A DNA stretch of 64,000 nucleotides from Streptomyces sp. CB01635 (GCF_002803065.1 NZ_NNBL01000005.1:310001-374000); one strand, 5' to 3'. Shown: positions 8,300-17,213, counted from the stretch's first letter. Translations and numbers: made by a program. Notes: generated by a model from the letters alone, not told the origin.

Positions 8300-8893
8300 T
8301 CATCCCTCGCTGGGCCGTGCCCGCACGTGGAGCCGTTCGCCCTGGGGGCCGAACAGGGAGAGGAACTCGACCGGGTACGTACCGGCGTTGGCGAAGCCGT
8401 GCGGGGTGCGTGTGTCGAATTCGGCGGCCTCACCGGCCGTGAGGATGAGGTCGTACTCACCAAGGGCCAGGTGCAGGCGGCCGGTGAGCACGTAGAGCCA
8501 CTCGTAGCCCTCGTGCGTGTTCTGCTCGGGCCGCACCCCCTCGCCGAGTTCACGCACCGGCATGATCTGTTTGTAGGCGTGCAGGCCGCCCAGGTGCCGG
8601 GTCAGCGGGATGTAGGTGTGGCCGTTACGGGTGATGGGGCGGGGGTGGATCCGCGGGTCGCCCGTGTCGGGTGCGCCGACCAGCTCGTCGAGCGCCACAT
8701 GGTGGGCCTTGGCCAGCGGCAGCAGGAGTTCCAGCGTGGGCTTGCGCTGCCCGGACTCCAGGCGCGAGAGGGTGCTCAGCGAGATGCCGGTCTGCTCGCT
8801 CAGCCGGGCCAGGGTCGTCCCGCGCTCGTTCCGCAGGGCCCGCAGCCGAGGCCCCACGCCGGCCAGGACCGGGGTGAACTCGTCGTCGCTCAT
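8300..8893 (-). CDS. XRE-type helix-turn-helix regulator with cupin domain
   Basis: 197 residues. Residues about 14-68 are a Cro/C1-type helix-turn-helix (RLRALRNERGTTLARLSEQTGISLSTLSRLESGQRKPTLE, in shorter words a standard HTH_3). Residues about 105-185 form a cupin_2 barrel (EQNTHEGYEWLYVLTGRLHLALG; HGFANAG). This architecture is common in regulators that sense a small molecule through the cupin. It is divergent from the flavoprotein gene at 8977, and the two inverted repeats at 8902-8926 are likely operators. The ATG lies almost at the promoter, so the mRNA may have a very short leader. Confidence 0.92.
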   Translation of the reverse strand: MSDDEFTPVLAGVGPRLRALRNERGTTLARLSEQTGISLSTLSRLESGQRKPTLELLLPLAKAHHVALDELVGAPDTGDPRIHPRPITRNGHTYIPLTRHLGGLHAYKQIMPVRELGEGVRPEQNTHEGYEWLYVLTGRLHLALGEYDLILTAGEAAEFDTRTPHGFANAGTYPVEFLSLFGPQGERLHVRARPSEG

Positions 8894-8901
8894 GCCTCGA
8901 T

Positions 8902-8926
8902 TTTGCTCTTATGGCAAAGAACTTTG
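8902..8926. promoter_or_regulatory. Overlapping inverted repeats between XRE regulator and flavoprotein genes
   Basis: TTTGC-N7-GCAAA (8902-8918) overlaps CAAAG-AA-CTTTG (8915-8926) in the short divergent region, an AT-rich island in GC-rich DNA. These are the best candidate binding sites for the XRE-cupin regulator encoded directly to the left. Confidence 0.45.
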
Positions 8927-8976
8927 TCAACCGGGACAGGACCGGCGCAGGCTCGGTAACGAACGGAGGCGATCCC

Positions 8977-10059
8977 ATGAGCAATCAGCTGGGCAAGCAG
9001 ATGGAGCCGATGATGAGCGTTCACCCTTCGCGTGACGAGCGGCGCTACGACGTCGTGGTGATCGGCGGTGGCGCCGCCGGGCTGAGCGGGGCCCTGACTC
9101 TGGGGCGGGCGCGCCGCTCGGTCCTCGTGATCGACGCGGGCGAGCCGCGCAACGCCCCGGCCGACGGCGTGCACAACTACCTGGGCCGCGAGGGCACACC
9201 TCCCGGCGAGCTCGTGTCCACCGGCCGCGACGAGGTGCGCCGGTACGGCGGGGAGATCGTGGCGGGCCGCGTCGTCACGGCCGAGCGGGACGGCGACGGG
9301 TTCCGGGTCGTGCTCGACGACGGCGGCGCCGTGTGCGCCGCCCGGATCCTGGTCACGACGGGCCTGGCGGACGAGCTGCCGCAGGTGCCGGGCCTTGCCG
9401 GACTGTGGGGTTCGGATGTCCTGCACTGCCCTTACTGCCACGGCTGGGAGGTCCGCGACCAGGCGGTCGGCGTCCTCGGTACGGGACCGGCCGCGGTGCA
9501 CCAGGCCCTGATGTGGCGGCAGTGGAGCAAGAGCGTCACCCTCTTCCTGCACACCGCGCCCGAGCCCACCGACGAGGAGTACGAACAGCTCGCCGCCCGC
9601 GGGATCAGCGTGGTCGACGGCACGGTGGCCGCGCTGGAGAACGAGAACGGCCGGCTGGCCGGAGCCCGCCTGGAGCGCGGCACGCTCGTGCCCGTCCAGG
9701 CCCTGGTGGTCGCGCCCCGGTTCACCGCGCGCGCCGGCTTCCTCGGCTCCTTGGGGCTCGAACCGTCCGAGCAGGAGATGAACGGCATGGTCATCGGCAC
9801 GCGCATCCCCGCCGGTCCCACCGGTCAGACGGCGGTTCCCGGGGTGTGGGCGGCGGGCAACGTCACCGAGCTGACCGAGCAGGTCATCGGCTCGGCCGCC
9901 GCGGGACTGCGCGCGGCCGCGGCCATCAATGCCGATCTGATGGCGGAGGAGACCCGTGCCGCCGTCGAGGCGCGGCGCGCCGACTTCTCCGGGTTCTCAC
10001 CGGAGGCCGAACGCCAGGTGTGCGAGCGGGTTCTCGGCAGCCGGCGTCACGGCCTGTGA
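8977..10059 (+). CDS. Thioredoxin-reductase-like NAD(P)/FAD oxidoreductase
   Basis: 360 residues; ATG 8977 is preceded by GGAGGCGATCCC. Residues 24-40 (YDVVVIGGGAAGLSGAL) bind FAD, C151-P-Y-C154 in LHCPYCHGWEV is the redox-active CxxC, and a second nucleotide-binding segment (VGVLGTGPAAVHQAL) follows directly. GVWAAGNVTE near residue 290 is the usual FAD-contacting ATG-like box. This is the class of thioredoxin-reductase-like flavoproteins often annotated as reductases or dithiol oxidases in actinomycetes. No thioredoxin gene is adjacent, so the partner is unknown. Likely regulated by the divergent XRE-cupin protein. Confidence 0.9.
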   Translation: MSNQLGKQMEPMMSVHPSRDERRYDVVVIGGGAAGLSGALTLGRARRSVLVIDAGEPRNAPADGVHNYLGREGTPPGELVSTGRDEVRRYGGEIVAGRVVTAERDGDGFRVVLDDGGAVCAARILVTTGLADELPQVPGLAGLWGSDVLHCPYCHGWEVRDQAVGVLGTGPAAVHQALMWRQWSKSVTLFLHTAPEPTDEEYEQLAARGISVVDGTVAALENENGRLAGARLERGTLVPVQALVVAPRFTARAGFLGSLGLEPSEQEMNGMVIGTRIPAGPTGQTAVPGVWAAGNVTELTEQVIGSAAAGLRAAAAINADLMAEETRAAVEARRADFSGFSPEAERQVCERVLGSRRHGL

Positions 10060-10135
10060 CGCGGAGGCCCCTCCCCGAGCCGTGACGCCTTGAGCCGTAC
10101 GCCGGCGCGGTGCGGCCCACGTCCCGTCGTCCTGG

Positions 10136-11095
10136 TCAGAGTGCGAGCATGCGCTCGGTCAGATGGGCGGCCACGTCGGTGTCCGCGGCGAGGACGACGC
10201 GGCAGCGGGCGCCGGGCTGGTCCGGGAAGCCCTGGTGGGCGCCGCGCAGGTCGCAGATGGTCTGGCCGCGGCCGGGTCCGTCGGTGTCGTCCACGGTCAC
10301 GTGCACGCGGGGGGCGAGGCTCGCCACGACGCCGCCGGTGGCGACGGCGGCGGCCAGCGGGTCGTGCGCGGCGCAGCAGGGGCGGCCGAACGTCTGGACG
10401 TAGAAGGCGAAGTAGACGTCGAGCATCTCGCCGAGTGCGCGTGCCATGGGTCGTTCCGACTCCAGGAGCTGCGTGCGGTGCGACTCCTCGAGGGTGTGCG
10501 AGAGGGTCACGTCGAGGGGGACGAGGGTGATGTCCCACGGCGCATCGAGGACCGCGTTGGCCGCTTCGGGGTCGTTGTAGATGTTCGCCTCCGCGACGGG
10601 CGTGACGTTCCCGGAGACGAGTCCGGCGCCGCCCATGATGGTGATGTCCTGTACCAGCGACGGGAGTTCGGGGTCGAGCTTGAGGGCGGCCGCGATGTTC
10701 GTGAGGGGGCCGGTGGTCAGGAGCCGCAGGCGGCCCTCGTGGGCGCGGGCCAGGCGGACGATCATCTCGGGGCCGCTCTCGGCCTCGGGGGCGGACTGGG
10801 CGTCGGCCACTTCGATGTCACCGATGCCGTTCACGCCGTGGATGTGGGGGACGCCGCCGGGGAAGGTACCGGCGAGCGGGTCGTGCTCGCCGACGGCGAC
10901 GGGTATCTCGGGCCGTCCGGCCAGTTCGAGGAGCGCGAGGGTGTTGCGGGCGGCCTGCGTCGAGTCGACGTTGCCGCTGACCGTGCCGATGCCGACGAGG
11001 GAGATCTCGGGCGAGGCCAGGAGGTAGGCCAGAGCCATCGAGTCGTCGATGCCGGTGTCGCAGTCGAAGTAGAGCGGCTGCGGTGCGTTGTTCAT
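10136..11095 (-). CDS. Nucleoside hydrolase
   Basis: 319 residues from ATG 11095. The N-terminal D11-C-D13-T-G-I-D-D18 motif is the calcium-binding signature of inosine/uridine-preferring nucleoside hydrolases, and GPLTNIAAAL plus the later AHDPLAAAV (active-site His-Asp) segment agree. It splits the N-glycosidic bond of a nucleoside to base and ribose. It follows the MFS gene with a 94-nt gap on the same strand, so import of a nucleoside followed by cleavage is a reasonable reading. The frame is open upstream, but that part is the end of the MFS gene in another frame. Confidence 0.93.
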   Translation of the reverse strand: MNNAPQPLYFDCDTGIDDSMALAYLLASPEISLVGIGTVSGNVDSTQAARNTLALLELAGRPEIPVAVGEHDPLAGTFPGGVPHIHGVNGIGDIEVADAQSAPEAESGPEMIVRLARAHEGRLRLLTTGPLTNIAAALKLDPELPSLVQDITIMGGAGLVSGNVTPVAEANIYNDPEAANAVLDAPWDITLVPLDVTLSHTLEESHRTQLLESERPMARALGEMLDVYFAFYVQTFGRPCCAAHDPLAAAVATGGVVASLAPRVHVTVDDTDGPGRGQTICDLRGAHQGFPDQPGARCRVVLAADTDVAAHLTERMLAL

Positions 11096-11189
11096 GGGGT
11101 TCTCGACTTCCTTGTGCACGTGCGGGTTCGGGTTCGGGGAGGCCAGGGTGTCAGGAGTGGCCGGCGCGGAGTTCGGGGAGGTCGGGGTG

Positions 11190-12617
11190 TCACTCGTGGT
11201 CGGTGCGGGGCGCCGCGATGCAGAGGCTGGTCCCGAGGGCGAGGACGGTGATGGCGACCGAGATCCACAGGGCGGTGGCATAGCCGCCTGCCGTGGCGCG
11301 GGCGGCGTACGGGGCGACGATGCCGATACCGAGGCCCGCGCCGATGCCGAACGCGGCGCCGTTCAGACCCGGGAGCGCAGCGGGCGCGTCCTTCGGCGAG
11401 AGGAGGACACCCAGCCCGTTGAGCGTCGTGAGGACCAGGCCGTTGTACGTGATGCCCAGGAACGCGACCGCCGCGAGGACGAGCCACTTGTCGAGCGGGA
11501 AGGCCGCGACTGCGCAGAGGGCCACGATGCTCAGGACGAGGCCGGCGCGCAGCGTGGTGAGCCAGCCCCGCTTGCCCGCGAGCCACCCGGCCAGCGGCGC
11601 GGCCCCGAGGCCGATGAGCGCGGCCGGGGTGAGGAACAGCAGCGCAGAGTCGGTCGCGGAGAGGCCGAAGCCGGTGTCGGGGTTCTGGCTGATGACGACG
11701 ACGGTGAAGTTGACGACGGCGAAGACGCCGGACAGGACGAGCACGGTCGTCGTGACGAGGGGCCACATACGGCGCGACCTGAGGTGGGTCAGGGAGACCA
11801 GCGGGGTGGCCCGGCCGCGCTCGACGAGGCCGAACACGAGGGCGGAGACGAGGGTCCCCGCGAGGTAGCCGAGGGTGCTCGGGCTCGTCCATCCGTCGGA
11901 CGACCCGTGCGAGACGAAGTACGTGACGCAGTACAGCGCGACGGACAGCGTGCCCGCGCCCCACCAGTCCATGCGGCCCGCGATGACCGACGGCCGGTCC
12001 CTGGGGATGAACAGCGCGACGCACACGGCCGCGAGGACCCCGACGACCAGGATGACGGCGAAGATGGCGCGGAACCCGTAGCGGTCGGAGAGCGCGCCGC
12101 CGAGGAATCCGTCGACTCCGCCGACGCCGCCGTTGATGGCGGTGACGACGCCGAGCGCGGTGCCGAAGACCTTCGCGCTCAGGCGTTCGTCGAGGATCAC
12201 GTAGGCGATCTGGAAGACGGCGCTCGACGCGCCCTGGAGGACCCGGCCGATGAGCAGGACCGGCAGGTTGGGGGCCAGGAAGCAGATCAGGGTGCCGACG
12301 GCCGTCACGGTGAGCACCGCGACGAGGACCTTGCGCCGTCCCACGAAGTCGCTGATCCGGCTGAGGATGACACCGCCGATGGCGCCGGCCAGGAAGAACA
12401 GCGAGGACACCTGGGCTATGTCGTCCACGCTGCCGCCGAGCCGCCCGGCCATGTCGGGCAGTGCGGGCGTGACCATGCTCGCGTTGAGCTGGAACGAGAT
12501 CACGGCGAGCAGCAGGGTGGCGACCAGGCCCGCGACCTGCGCGCCGCGCAGGGGCGGTACGTCGGGCGCGGCCACGGGGCCGACGCCCTCTCTGTTCTGC
12601 ACACCGTGACTAACCAT
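11190..12617 (-). CDS. MFS transporter (multidrug/nucleoside-type, 12-14 segments)
   Basis: 475 residues from ATG 12617 (AAGGTG upstream; a GTG at 12626 is possible). It starts with a soluble N-terminus and a first membrane segment near residue 30 (VAGLVATLLLAVISFQLNASMVTPALP), then the MFS loop SRISDFVGRRKVLVAV (GX3DRXGRR type). Repeated hydrophobic segments run to the end. Located upstream of the nucleoside hydrolase and divergent from the GntR-type regulator, it may import nucleosides, but the sequence is also compatible with drug export. Confidence 0.88.
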   Translation of the reverse strand: MVSHGVQNREGVGPVAAPDVPPLRGAQVAGLVATLLLAVISFQLNASMVTPALPDMAGRLGGSVDDIAQVSSLFFLAGAIGGVILSRISDFVGRRKVLVAVLTVTAVGTLICFLAPNLPVLLIGRVLQGASSAVFQIAYVILDERLSAKVFGTALGVVTAINGGVGGVDGFLGGALSDRYGFRAIFAVILVVGVLAAVCVALFIPRDRPSVIAGRMDWWGAGTLSVALYCVTYFVSHGSSDGWTSPSTLGYLAGTLVSALVFGLVERGRATPLVSLTHLRSRRMWPLVTTTVLVLSGVFAVVNFTVVVISQNPDTGFGLSATDSALLFLTPAALIGLGAAPLAGWLAGKRGWLTTLRAGLVLSIVALCAVAAFPLDKWLVLAAVAFLGITYNGLVLTTLNGLGVLLSPKDAPAALPGLNGAAFGIGAGLGIGIVAPYAARATAGGYATALWISVAITVLALGTSLCIAAPRTDHE

Positions 12618-12754
12618 GTTGGACACCTTGGTCTCGTAGCGTCGCCGCGCGATTGATGTGTGATGTTATACCTCTCGGTCCGACATGCGTCCAGAGCCGA
12701 ACTTCCGGGGCTACGCTGGTCCCCCAATCCAGCAGCACGGCCTAGTGAGGTGCA

Positions 12755-13549
12755 GTGGTCGCGACCGTCGACAACTTCGGCGACTTCTTCGATCAGCCCC
12801 TGACGGTTCCCCTGGGGCAGCCGCGACGTGTGGCGGTGTACTCACGCCTCGCCGCCGGCATCCGCTCGCAGGTCTTCCCGCTCGGCTCCCTCCTGCCGAA
12901 GGAGAGCGACCTCGGCGCCCGCCTCGGCGTCAGCCGTACGGTCGTCAGGGAAGCCCTGATGCTCCTGGAGGAGGACGGGCTCATCCACACGCGGCGCGGC
13001 GTCGGCCGTTTCGTGGCACCCGAGTTGCCCCGCGCGGGCCTCGAACGGCTGCGGCCCTTCGAAGAGGTGCTCGCCTCCCAGGGCAAGGCCGTCGGCGTGG
13101 AGAACCTCCAGGCGACCATCCAGCACGCGACGGACTTCGTCGCGGGCGGCCTCAAGCTGGACCCCGACGCGAACACATGGTTCTGGGAGACCCGGCTCAC
13201 GCGCGACGGCGAGCCGGTGGCACTCGTCCAGGAACACATCCCAGCCGGGCGCGACCTGCGCGACATCAGCCCGCTGCTCGCCGAGCGCCTGCGGGACCCG
13301 CAGGATCCGGGCCGCACCCTCTTCGCCGTGATGACGGACCTGCTGGGCCCCGTCTTCGGCCCGGGTGAGTGCGCGATGACGGCGGGCGTCGCGGGCGCCA
13401 CGCGCGGACGCCTGCTGTCCCTGCCCCCCTCCGCCCCGCTGCTCATCCTCACCCAGACCGCGCAGCACGGCGGCCGGCCGGCGTATCTCGCGAAGTACAT
13501 CGTCCGCGCCGGGGAACGGCTCTCGATCAACCAGCCGCCGCAGTCGTAG
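12755..13549 (+). CDS. GntR/HutC-type transcriptional regulator (GntR plus UTRA domain)
   Basis: 264 residues from GTG 12755. Residues about 25-95 form a winged helix (LGSLLPKESDLGARLGVSRTVVREALMLLEEDGLIHTRRGVGRFV). Residues about 105-260 are a UTRA ligand domain (VALVQEHIPAGRDLRDISPL; LLILTQTAQHGGRPAYLAKYIVRA). Proteins of this class sense small ligands such as sugars, nucleosides or amino acids. It is divergent from the MFS/nucleoside-hydrolase pair and is their probable regulator, responding to a nucleoside or product (inference). Confidence 0.92.
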   Translation: MVATVDNFGDFFDQPLTVPLGQPRRVAVYSRLAAGIRSQVFPLGSLLPKESDLGARLGVSRTVVREALMLLEEDGLIHTRRGVGRFVAPELPRAGLERLRPFEEVLASQGKAVGVENLQATIQHATDFVAGGLKLDPDANTWFWETRLTRDGEPVALVQEHIPAGRDLRDISPLLAERLRDPQDPGRTLFAVMTDLLGPVFGPGECAMTAGVAGATRGRLLSLPPSAPLLILTQTAQHGGRPAYLAKYIVRAGERLSINQPPQS

Positions 13550-13572
13550 GACGCTCGCCGGGGAGCGCGTCC
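13549..13572. terminator. Hairpin between convergent genes
   Basis: GGACGCTC-GCCGGG-GAGCGcGTCC (one bulged base) starts at the last base of the GntR-type gene stop codon and precedes the convergent GPP34 gene end. It likely acts as a bidirectional terminator. Confidence 0.5.
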
Positions 13573-13584
13573 GGGTCAGGGCCG

Positions 13585-14229
13585 TCAGCCACCGCCCATC
13601 CCGCCCTGCGCCGCCACCATCGTCATGCCGAGACCGCCGACCGCCTTGCCCAGGCCGGGAGCCACGGCGTCGAGCCGTGCCGTCAATTCCGCGATGCGGT
13701 CCTTGCGGGCGTGGGCATCCGATCGGGAGACGACCGACCGGATGCCGCCGGCGGCGGCCAGGGCCACCAGCGCGGCGTCGGCGGGCGCGATCCGCGCGGC
13801 CGGCTCGACGCCGTGCAGAAGTCCGGCCGCCGTGGCCTGGAGGGAGGTGACCGCGGAGGCGTCCCGCACCGTCACCTCACGGCGGGACCGGCCGAAGGAC
13901 TTCTTCTCCTCGACCGCGAGGACTCCCTCGGCGACGAGCCGGTCCTCGACCGCGTGCAGCGTCTCCTTGCGGTCGTGCCTGATCCAGGACTTCCAGCCGC
14001 GCCGGTCGCGCGCGACATGGCTGAGCGTCAGGTCGAGGACCGGGTCCCCGGTCGGTCCCGGCGTCGCGACCGACACATCGCCCCCGGAGCCGACGAGGTT
14101 CCCCCGGATCGCCAGCTCGGCCAGGACGGCGGCCCGGATCAGGAACCCGGTCCTCGTGCGGTCGTAGAGGCCGTGGGCGGAGGTGTCGTAGGCCGTGAGA
14201 TAGATCCGGCCGTACAGAGTCTGCGTCAT
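13585..14229 (-). CDS. GPP34 (GOLPH3/VPS74-like) family protein
   Basis: 214 residues. The N-terminal half carries the GPP34 features: GFLIRAAVLAELAIRGNLV, a polar loop, then VLDLTLSHVARDRRGWKSWIRHD and LVAEGVLAVEEKKSFGRSRREVT. Eukaryotic homologues bind phosphoinositides at the Golgi; in actinomycetes the family is expanded and its role is not settled. No transmembrane segment or signal peptide is present, so it is cytoplasmic or peripherally membrane-bound. The C-terminus ends in a Gly/Met-rich stretch. Confidence 0.87.
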   Translation of the reverse strand: MTQTLYGRIYLTAYDTSAHGLYDRTRTGFLIRAAVLAELAIRGNLVGSGGDVSVATPGPTGDPVLDLTLSHVARDRRGWKSWIRHDRKETLHAVEDRLVAEGVLAVEEKKSFGRSRREVTVRDASAVTSLQATAAGLLHGVEPAARIAPADAALVALAAAGGIRSVVSRSDAHARKDRIAELTARLDAVAPGLGKAVGGLGMTMVAAQGGMGGG

Positions 14230-14297
14230 GGCATCGACGCTACGGCGAGCATGACCGTGAGTGATCCGCCCAGCGGGTGGAGCGGCGCTGCGCCCAA

Positions 14298-14324
14298 CGG
14301 ATGAGCCGGCCGGGCGCTCATCCG
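14298..14324 (-). terminator. Terminator after the alpha/beta hydrolase gene
   Basis: CGGATGAGC paired with GCTCATCCG around a GC-rich 9-nt loop, 37 nt downstream of the stop of the minus-strand hydrolase gene. It marks the probable end of the 18.5-14.4 kb catabolic operon. Confidence 0.5.
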
Positions 14325-14360
14325 GAAGGGCGCGTCACGCCACCGGGGTCCCGGCGGACG

Positions 14361-15050
14361 TCAGGCGCTCTCCTTGACGTAGGCCTCAAGGCAGTCGGCG
14401 AGCTCCATCGGGTGACTCAGTGCCGCCAGATGGCCGCCCGGCACTTCGTCGGGCGTGATGCCCAGTCGGTCCTCCGCCACCCGGCGCTGGAAGTCGGCGG
14501 GGAAGAAACGGTCGTCGCGGCCGGTCACCACCCGCGTCTCCACCGCCGGCCACACGTCGAGGGTGAACGGCGTCGCGAAGGCCGCCGCGGACTCGTCCTG
14601 GTTGTGCTCCGCCGACGCGTCGATCAGCGTCTGCGGCAGGTCGTGCAGGAAGTACGTCTCCAGGTCGGTCTCCGCGTCGGGGTCGCGGCCCTCACGCACG
14701 TCGTTCGCGCGGCGGGCCTCTTCCTGGCCGGTGTGGGCCCACCACTCCCCCGGTGTCTCGCCGGGCCGCGGGATCATCCCGTTGACGAGTACGAGGAGCG
14801 ACACGGGCAGGCGCGGGCACACCAGCGGCGCGGTGAACCCGCCGAGGGACTGCCCCACGACCACCAGGTCGGTCCGGTCACCGACAGCGTCGACAACCCT
14901 GTCCACGTACTCCGGAAGACCCGCCCGGGTGTCGTCTCCGGGAAGGTCCACGGAGACGACGTCCCGCCCCCTGCGCATCAGCTCGTCACCGACCCCGTGC
15001 CAGTACCAGGCCGAGCCGCCGGCTCCAGGGATCAACACGTACGTGGTCAT
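14361..15050 (-). CDS. Alpha/beta hydrolase
   Basis: 229 residues; ATG 15050 follows GGAGGGTGCACC. The alpha/beta hydrolase fold is clear: oxyanion region LIPGAGGSAWYW at the N-terminus, nucleophile elbow VVGQSLGGF (Ser near residue 68), an acid-region segment TRVVTGRDDRFFP and catalytic His in PGGHLAALSHP. It lies 89 nt after the deacetylase-fold gene on the same strand and may be its last operon member. By context it could be an ester or amide hydrolase acting after the preceding enzymes. Confidence 0.9.
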   Translation of the reverse strand: MTTYVLIPGAGGSAWYWHGVGDELMRRGRDVVSVDLPGDDTRAGLPEYVDRVVDAVGDRTDLVVVGQSLGGFTAPLVCPRLPVSLLVLVNGMIPRPGETPGEWWAHTGQEEARRANDVREGRDPDAETDLETYFLHDLPQTLIDASAEHNQDESAAAFATPFTLDVWPAVETRVVTGRDDRFFPADFQRRVAEDRLGITPDEVPGGHLAALSHPMELADCLEAYVKESA

Positions 15051-15139
15051 GGTGCACCCTCCACGATGGGACCGTCCGTCTTCTGTGTGACCGCCGTGCG
15101 CACGACGGTCCTCTCTCTGACTCTCGGTCCCCGCGGAAC

Positions 15140-16042
15140 TCACCGCATGTCGGCGGGCCGCTCCTTGGACTCGAACGGGAAGCGGCGGCGGAAGTCGTCG
15201 GCCGCGTCCTCCAGGGTGCAGAAGGAGACTCCCTCGTGGGCGGAGACGTAGGCGATGAAGCGCTCCAGCATCAGCAGCACCTGGGGGCGACCCGAGACAT
15301 CCGGGTGCAGCGTCACCGGGATGACCGCGTAGTCGAGCTCGCGGTGGACCCAGTCGAACTGGTCCTTCCAGTCCTGTTCGAGCGCGCGCGGCGACACATA
15401 GCCGTGGCTGTTGTGGGAGTGCTTGTTGAACATCATGGGCGGGAGGTCGTCCACGTACCAGTTGCCGCAGAACTCGACGAGGTCGACCTCGTGGCCGTGC
15501 ATGAGGGGCTTCATCCAGTCCTTCGCCTCGCCGGAGTAGTCGATCTTCGTCCAGGAGTCGCCGACGCGGGCGTAGAAGGGGGTGAAGTCGCGGTAGTTCT
15601 GCGAGTGGTCGTAGGAGAAGCCGTACTTGTGGAGCAGCGCGGCGGTCGACTCGGACATCTCCCACCAGGGGGCGACGTAGCCCCTGGGCCTGCGACCGGT
15701 GAACTGCTCGATCAGTTCGACGGACTTCGCGAGGACGTCCTCCTCCTGCTGGGGGGACATCGCGATGGGGTTCTCGTGGCTGTAGCCGTGCGCGCCGATC
15801 TCGTGGCCCGCCTCGACGATCATGCGGGTCTGCTCGGGGAACGTCTCGATCGAGTGACCGGGGATGAACCACGACGTGCGGATGCCGTGGCGTTCGAACA
15901 GCTTGAGCAGGCGCGGGGTGCCGATCTCTCCGGCGAAGACGCCGCGCTGGATGTCGTTCGGGGAGTCCTCGCCGCCGTAACTGCCGAGCCAGCCGGCGAC
16001 GGCGTCGACGTCGACTCCGAGGGCGATCTTGATGTCCTTCAT
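15140..16042 (-). CDS. Polysaccharide-deacetylase-fold amidohydrolase (PuuE allantoinase / cyclic imide hydrolase-like)
   Basis: 300 residues, cytoplasmic (no signal peptide), start after TAGGAGCTGCCCCC. NodB-type metal site elements are GVDVDAVAGWLG (Asp11/Asp13) and H85-G-Y-S-H89 in IGAHGYSHENP; GYVAPWWEMSE and VIPVTLHPDVSGRP match the remaining motifs. Exported peptidoglycan or chitin deacetylases do not look like this; the soluble PuuE allantoinases and bacterial imidases of the same fold do (family knowledge). It probably opens a cyclic amide or imide. The neighbours, an Asp/Glu-racemase-fold enzyme and a carboxylate-type MFS permease, fit such a pathway. Confidence 0.82.
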   Translation of the reverse strand: MKDIKIALGVDVDAVAGWLGSYGGEDSPNDIQRGVFAGEIGTPRLLKLFERHGIRTSWFIPGHSIETFPEQTRMIVEAGHEIGAHGYSHENPIAMSPQQEEDVLAKSVELIEQFTGRRPRGYVAPWWEMSESTAALLHKYGFSYDHSQNYRDFTPFYARVGDSWTKIDYSGEAKDWMKPLMHGHEVDLVEFCGNWYVDDLPPMMFNKHSHNSHGYVSPRALEQDWKDQFDWVHRELDYAVIPVTLHPDVSGRPQVLLMLERFIAYVSAHEGVSFCTLEDAADDFRRRFPFESKERPADMR

Positions 16043-16058
16043 GGGGGCAGCTCCTAGG

Positions 16059-17213
16059 TCACAGGGCGGTGCGGATACGGGTGACGGCGTCGTCGAGGGC
16101 GGCGGTGTCGGTGGGCGTCCAGTCGCGTTCGGCCAGGCTGTGGACGGAGATCCAGCCGGTCATGGCTCCCCCGGTCTCCACAGGGGCGAGCATCTGGGCC
16201 TGCACCCCGTAGACGTCGATGAGGGCCTTCGGCGGGTGTGGGTCCTCGTGGAAGTGGGGCTGGATCAGCGGCTTCCGGTGCTGTTCGAGCCACACGACGG
16301 TGTTCAGGTTGCGCTGGTCGAGCGACGCGTCGCGGCGGATCGGGCGGACGCCGGGGCGCAGCGCCTCGCCGGCGGTGAGGTCGACGTGGAGGCCGAGCTC
16401 GGGCAGGTCGACGCGGAACGTGGTGCGGTCGGCGCCGGTCTCGGCGAGGAGGCGGTTCAAGGTGTCCTGGATCAGGGCCCGCAGGCTGCCCGAGCGCAGC
16501 AGGTCGCCGTGGCCGGTGAGGCGGGGGGCGGCGCCCGCGAGGTCGAGGGCCTTCCAGAGGGTGACGGTGACCGAGTCCAACACCGGTATGCGCAGGGCCC
16601 CTTCGAGCCGTTCGGCCTCTCCGGCGCCGCGCACGTTCGTGCAGAGGACGGCCACGGCGTGCGTGTCTTCCTCGGCGGCCTGCTCGATCTGCCGGGCGAT
16701 GTCGGTGGCGGGGATACGGGCGAAGGCCTCGTTGTGGTCCTCGCCGAACGGCTCCGCGAAGGAGCAGGTGATCCCCTCCTTCGCGTACGTGTCGACGATC
16801 CGCTCGCACACGTCCCGGGTGTAGGGCAGCGCGAGTCCGAGCCGGGTGACGCCGTACGCGGCGCAGGCGTCGAGGAGGGCGAGCGTGGAGGTGGTGGCGG
16901 GGATGCCGGTCTCGGCGGTGATCGCGGCGGCGAGTGCGCGGTCGCGCTCGACACCGAGCCAGGAGCCCGACGTGCCGTTCCACGCGATGACATCGACCTT
17001 GGCGTCGGCGAGCTGTCGGGCCGCGGCCAGCATCGGGCCGGGGTCGAACTGGGCGTCGCTGTCCCCGTCCAGGGCTATCCGGGTGACCGGGACGCGCGCG
17101 AAGTGGGCGGTCGCGGCGTCCGTACCGTGCAGGAGGGCGTAGGTCTCCGGCTCCAGGGCGGTGTTGGACGACGGGGTCAGCATCCCGAGGCGGGGTGGCG
17201 TGTGACTGGTCAT
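16059..17213 (-). CDS. Maleate isomerase/arylmalonate decarboxylase-like enzyme with C-terminal GAF domain
   Basis: 384 residues from ATG 17213, whose ATGA overlaps the upstream MFS stop. Residues 1-235 are an Asp/Glu-racemase fold: MLTPSSNTALEPET is typical of maleate cis-trans isomerases. Two catalytic cysteines are normal there; here the first position is Gly80 (NGTSGS) while the second, Cys191 (VLCTNVRG), is kept. That Gly-Thr-Ser/single-Cys pattern is the one known for arylmalonate decarboxylase. Residues about 240-384 look like a GAF sensory domain (LIDVYGVQAQMLAPVETGG), an uncommon fusion. Function: isomerisation or decarboxylation of a small dicarboxylate, sure only at fold level. Confidence 0.82.
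   Translation of the reverse strand: MTSHTPPRLGMLTPSSNTALEPETYALLHGTDAATAHFARVPVTRIALDGDSDAQFDPGPMLAAARQLADAKVDVIAWNGTSGSWLGVERDRALAAAITAETGIPATTSTLALLDACAAYGVTRLGLALPYTRDVCERIVDTYAKEGITCSFAEPFGEDHNEAFARIPATDIARQIEQAAEEDTHAVAVLCTNVRGAGEAERLEGALRIPVLDSVTVTLWKALDLAGAAPRLTGHGDLLRSGSLRALIQDTLNRLLAETGADRTTFRVDLPELGLHVDLTAGEALRPGVRPIRRDASLDQRNLNTVVWLEQHRKPLIQPHFHEDPHPPKALIDVYGVQAQMLAPVETGGAMTGWISVHSLAERDWTPTDTAALDDAVTRIRTAL

Noticed and set aside
11088..12656. About 520-codon plus-strand frame
   Set aside because: Antisense to the MFS gene at 11190-12617, which has clear membrane segments; the frame is a GC-bias shadow.
15140..16042. Exported peptidoglycan or chitin deacetylase
   Set aside because: No signal peptide or membrane anchor, and the motifs follow soluble PuuE/imidase-type enzymes.
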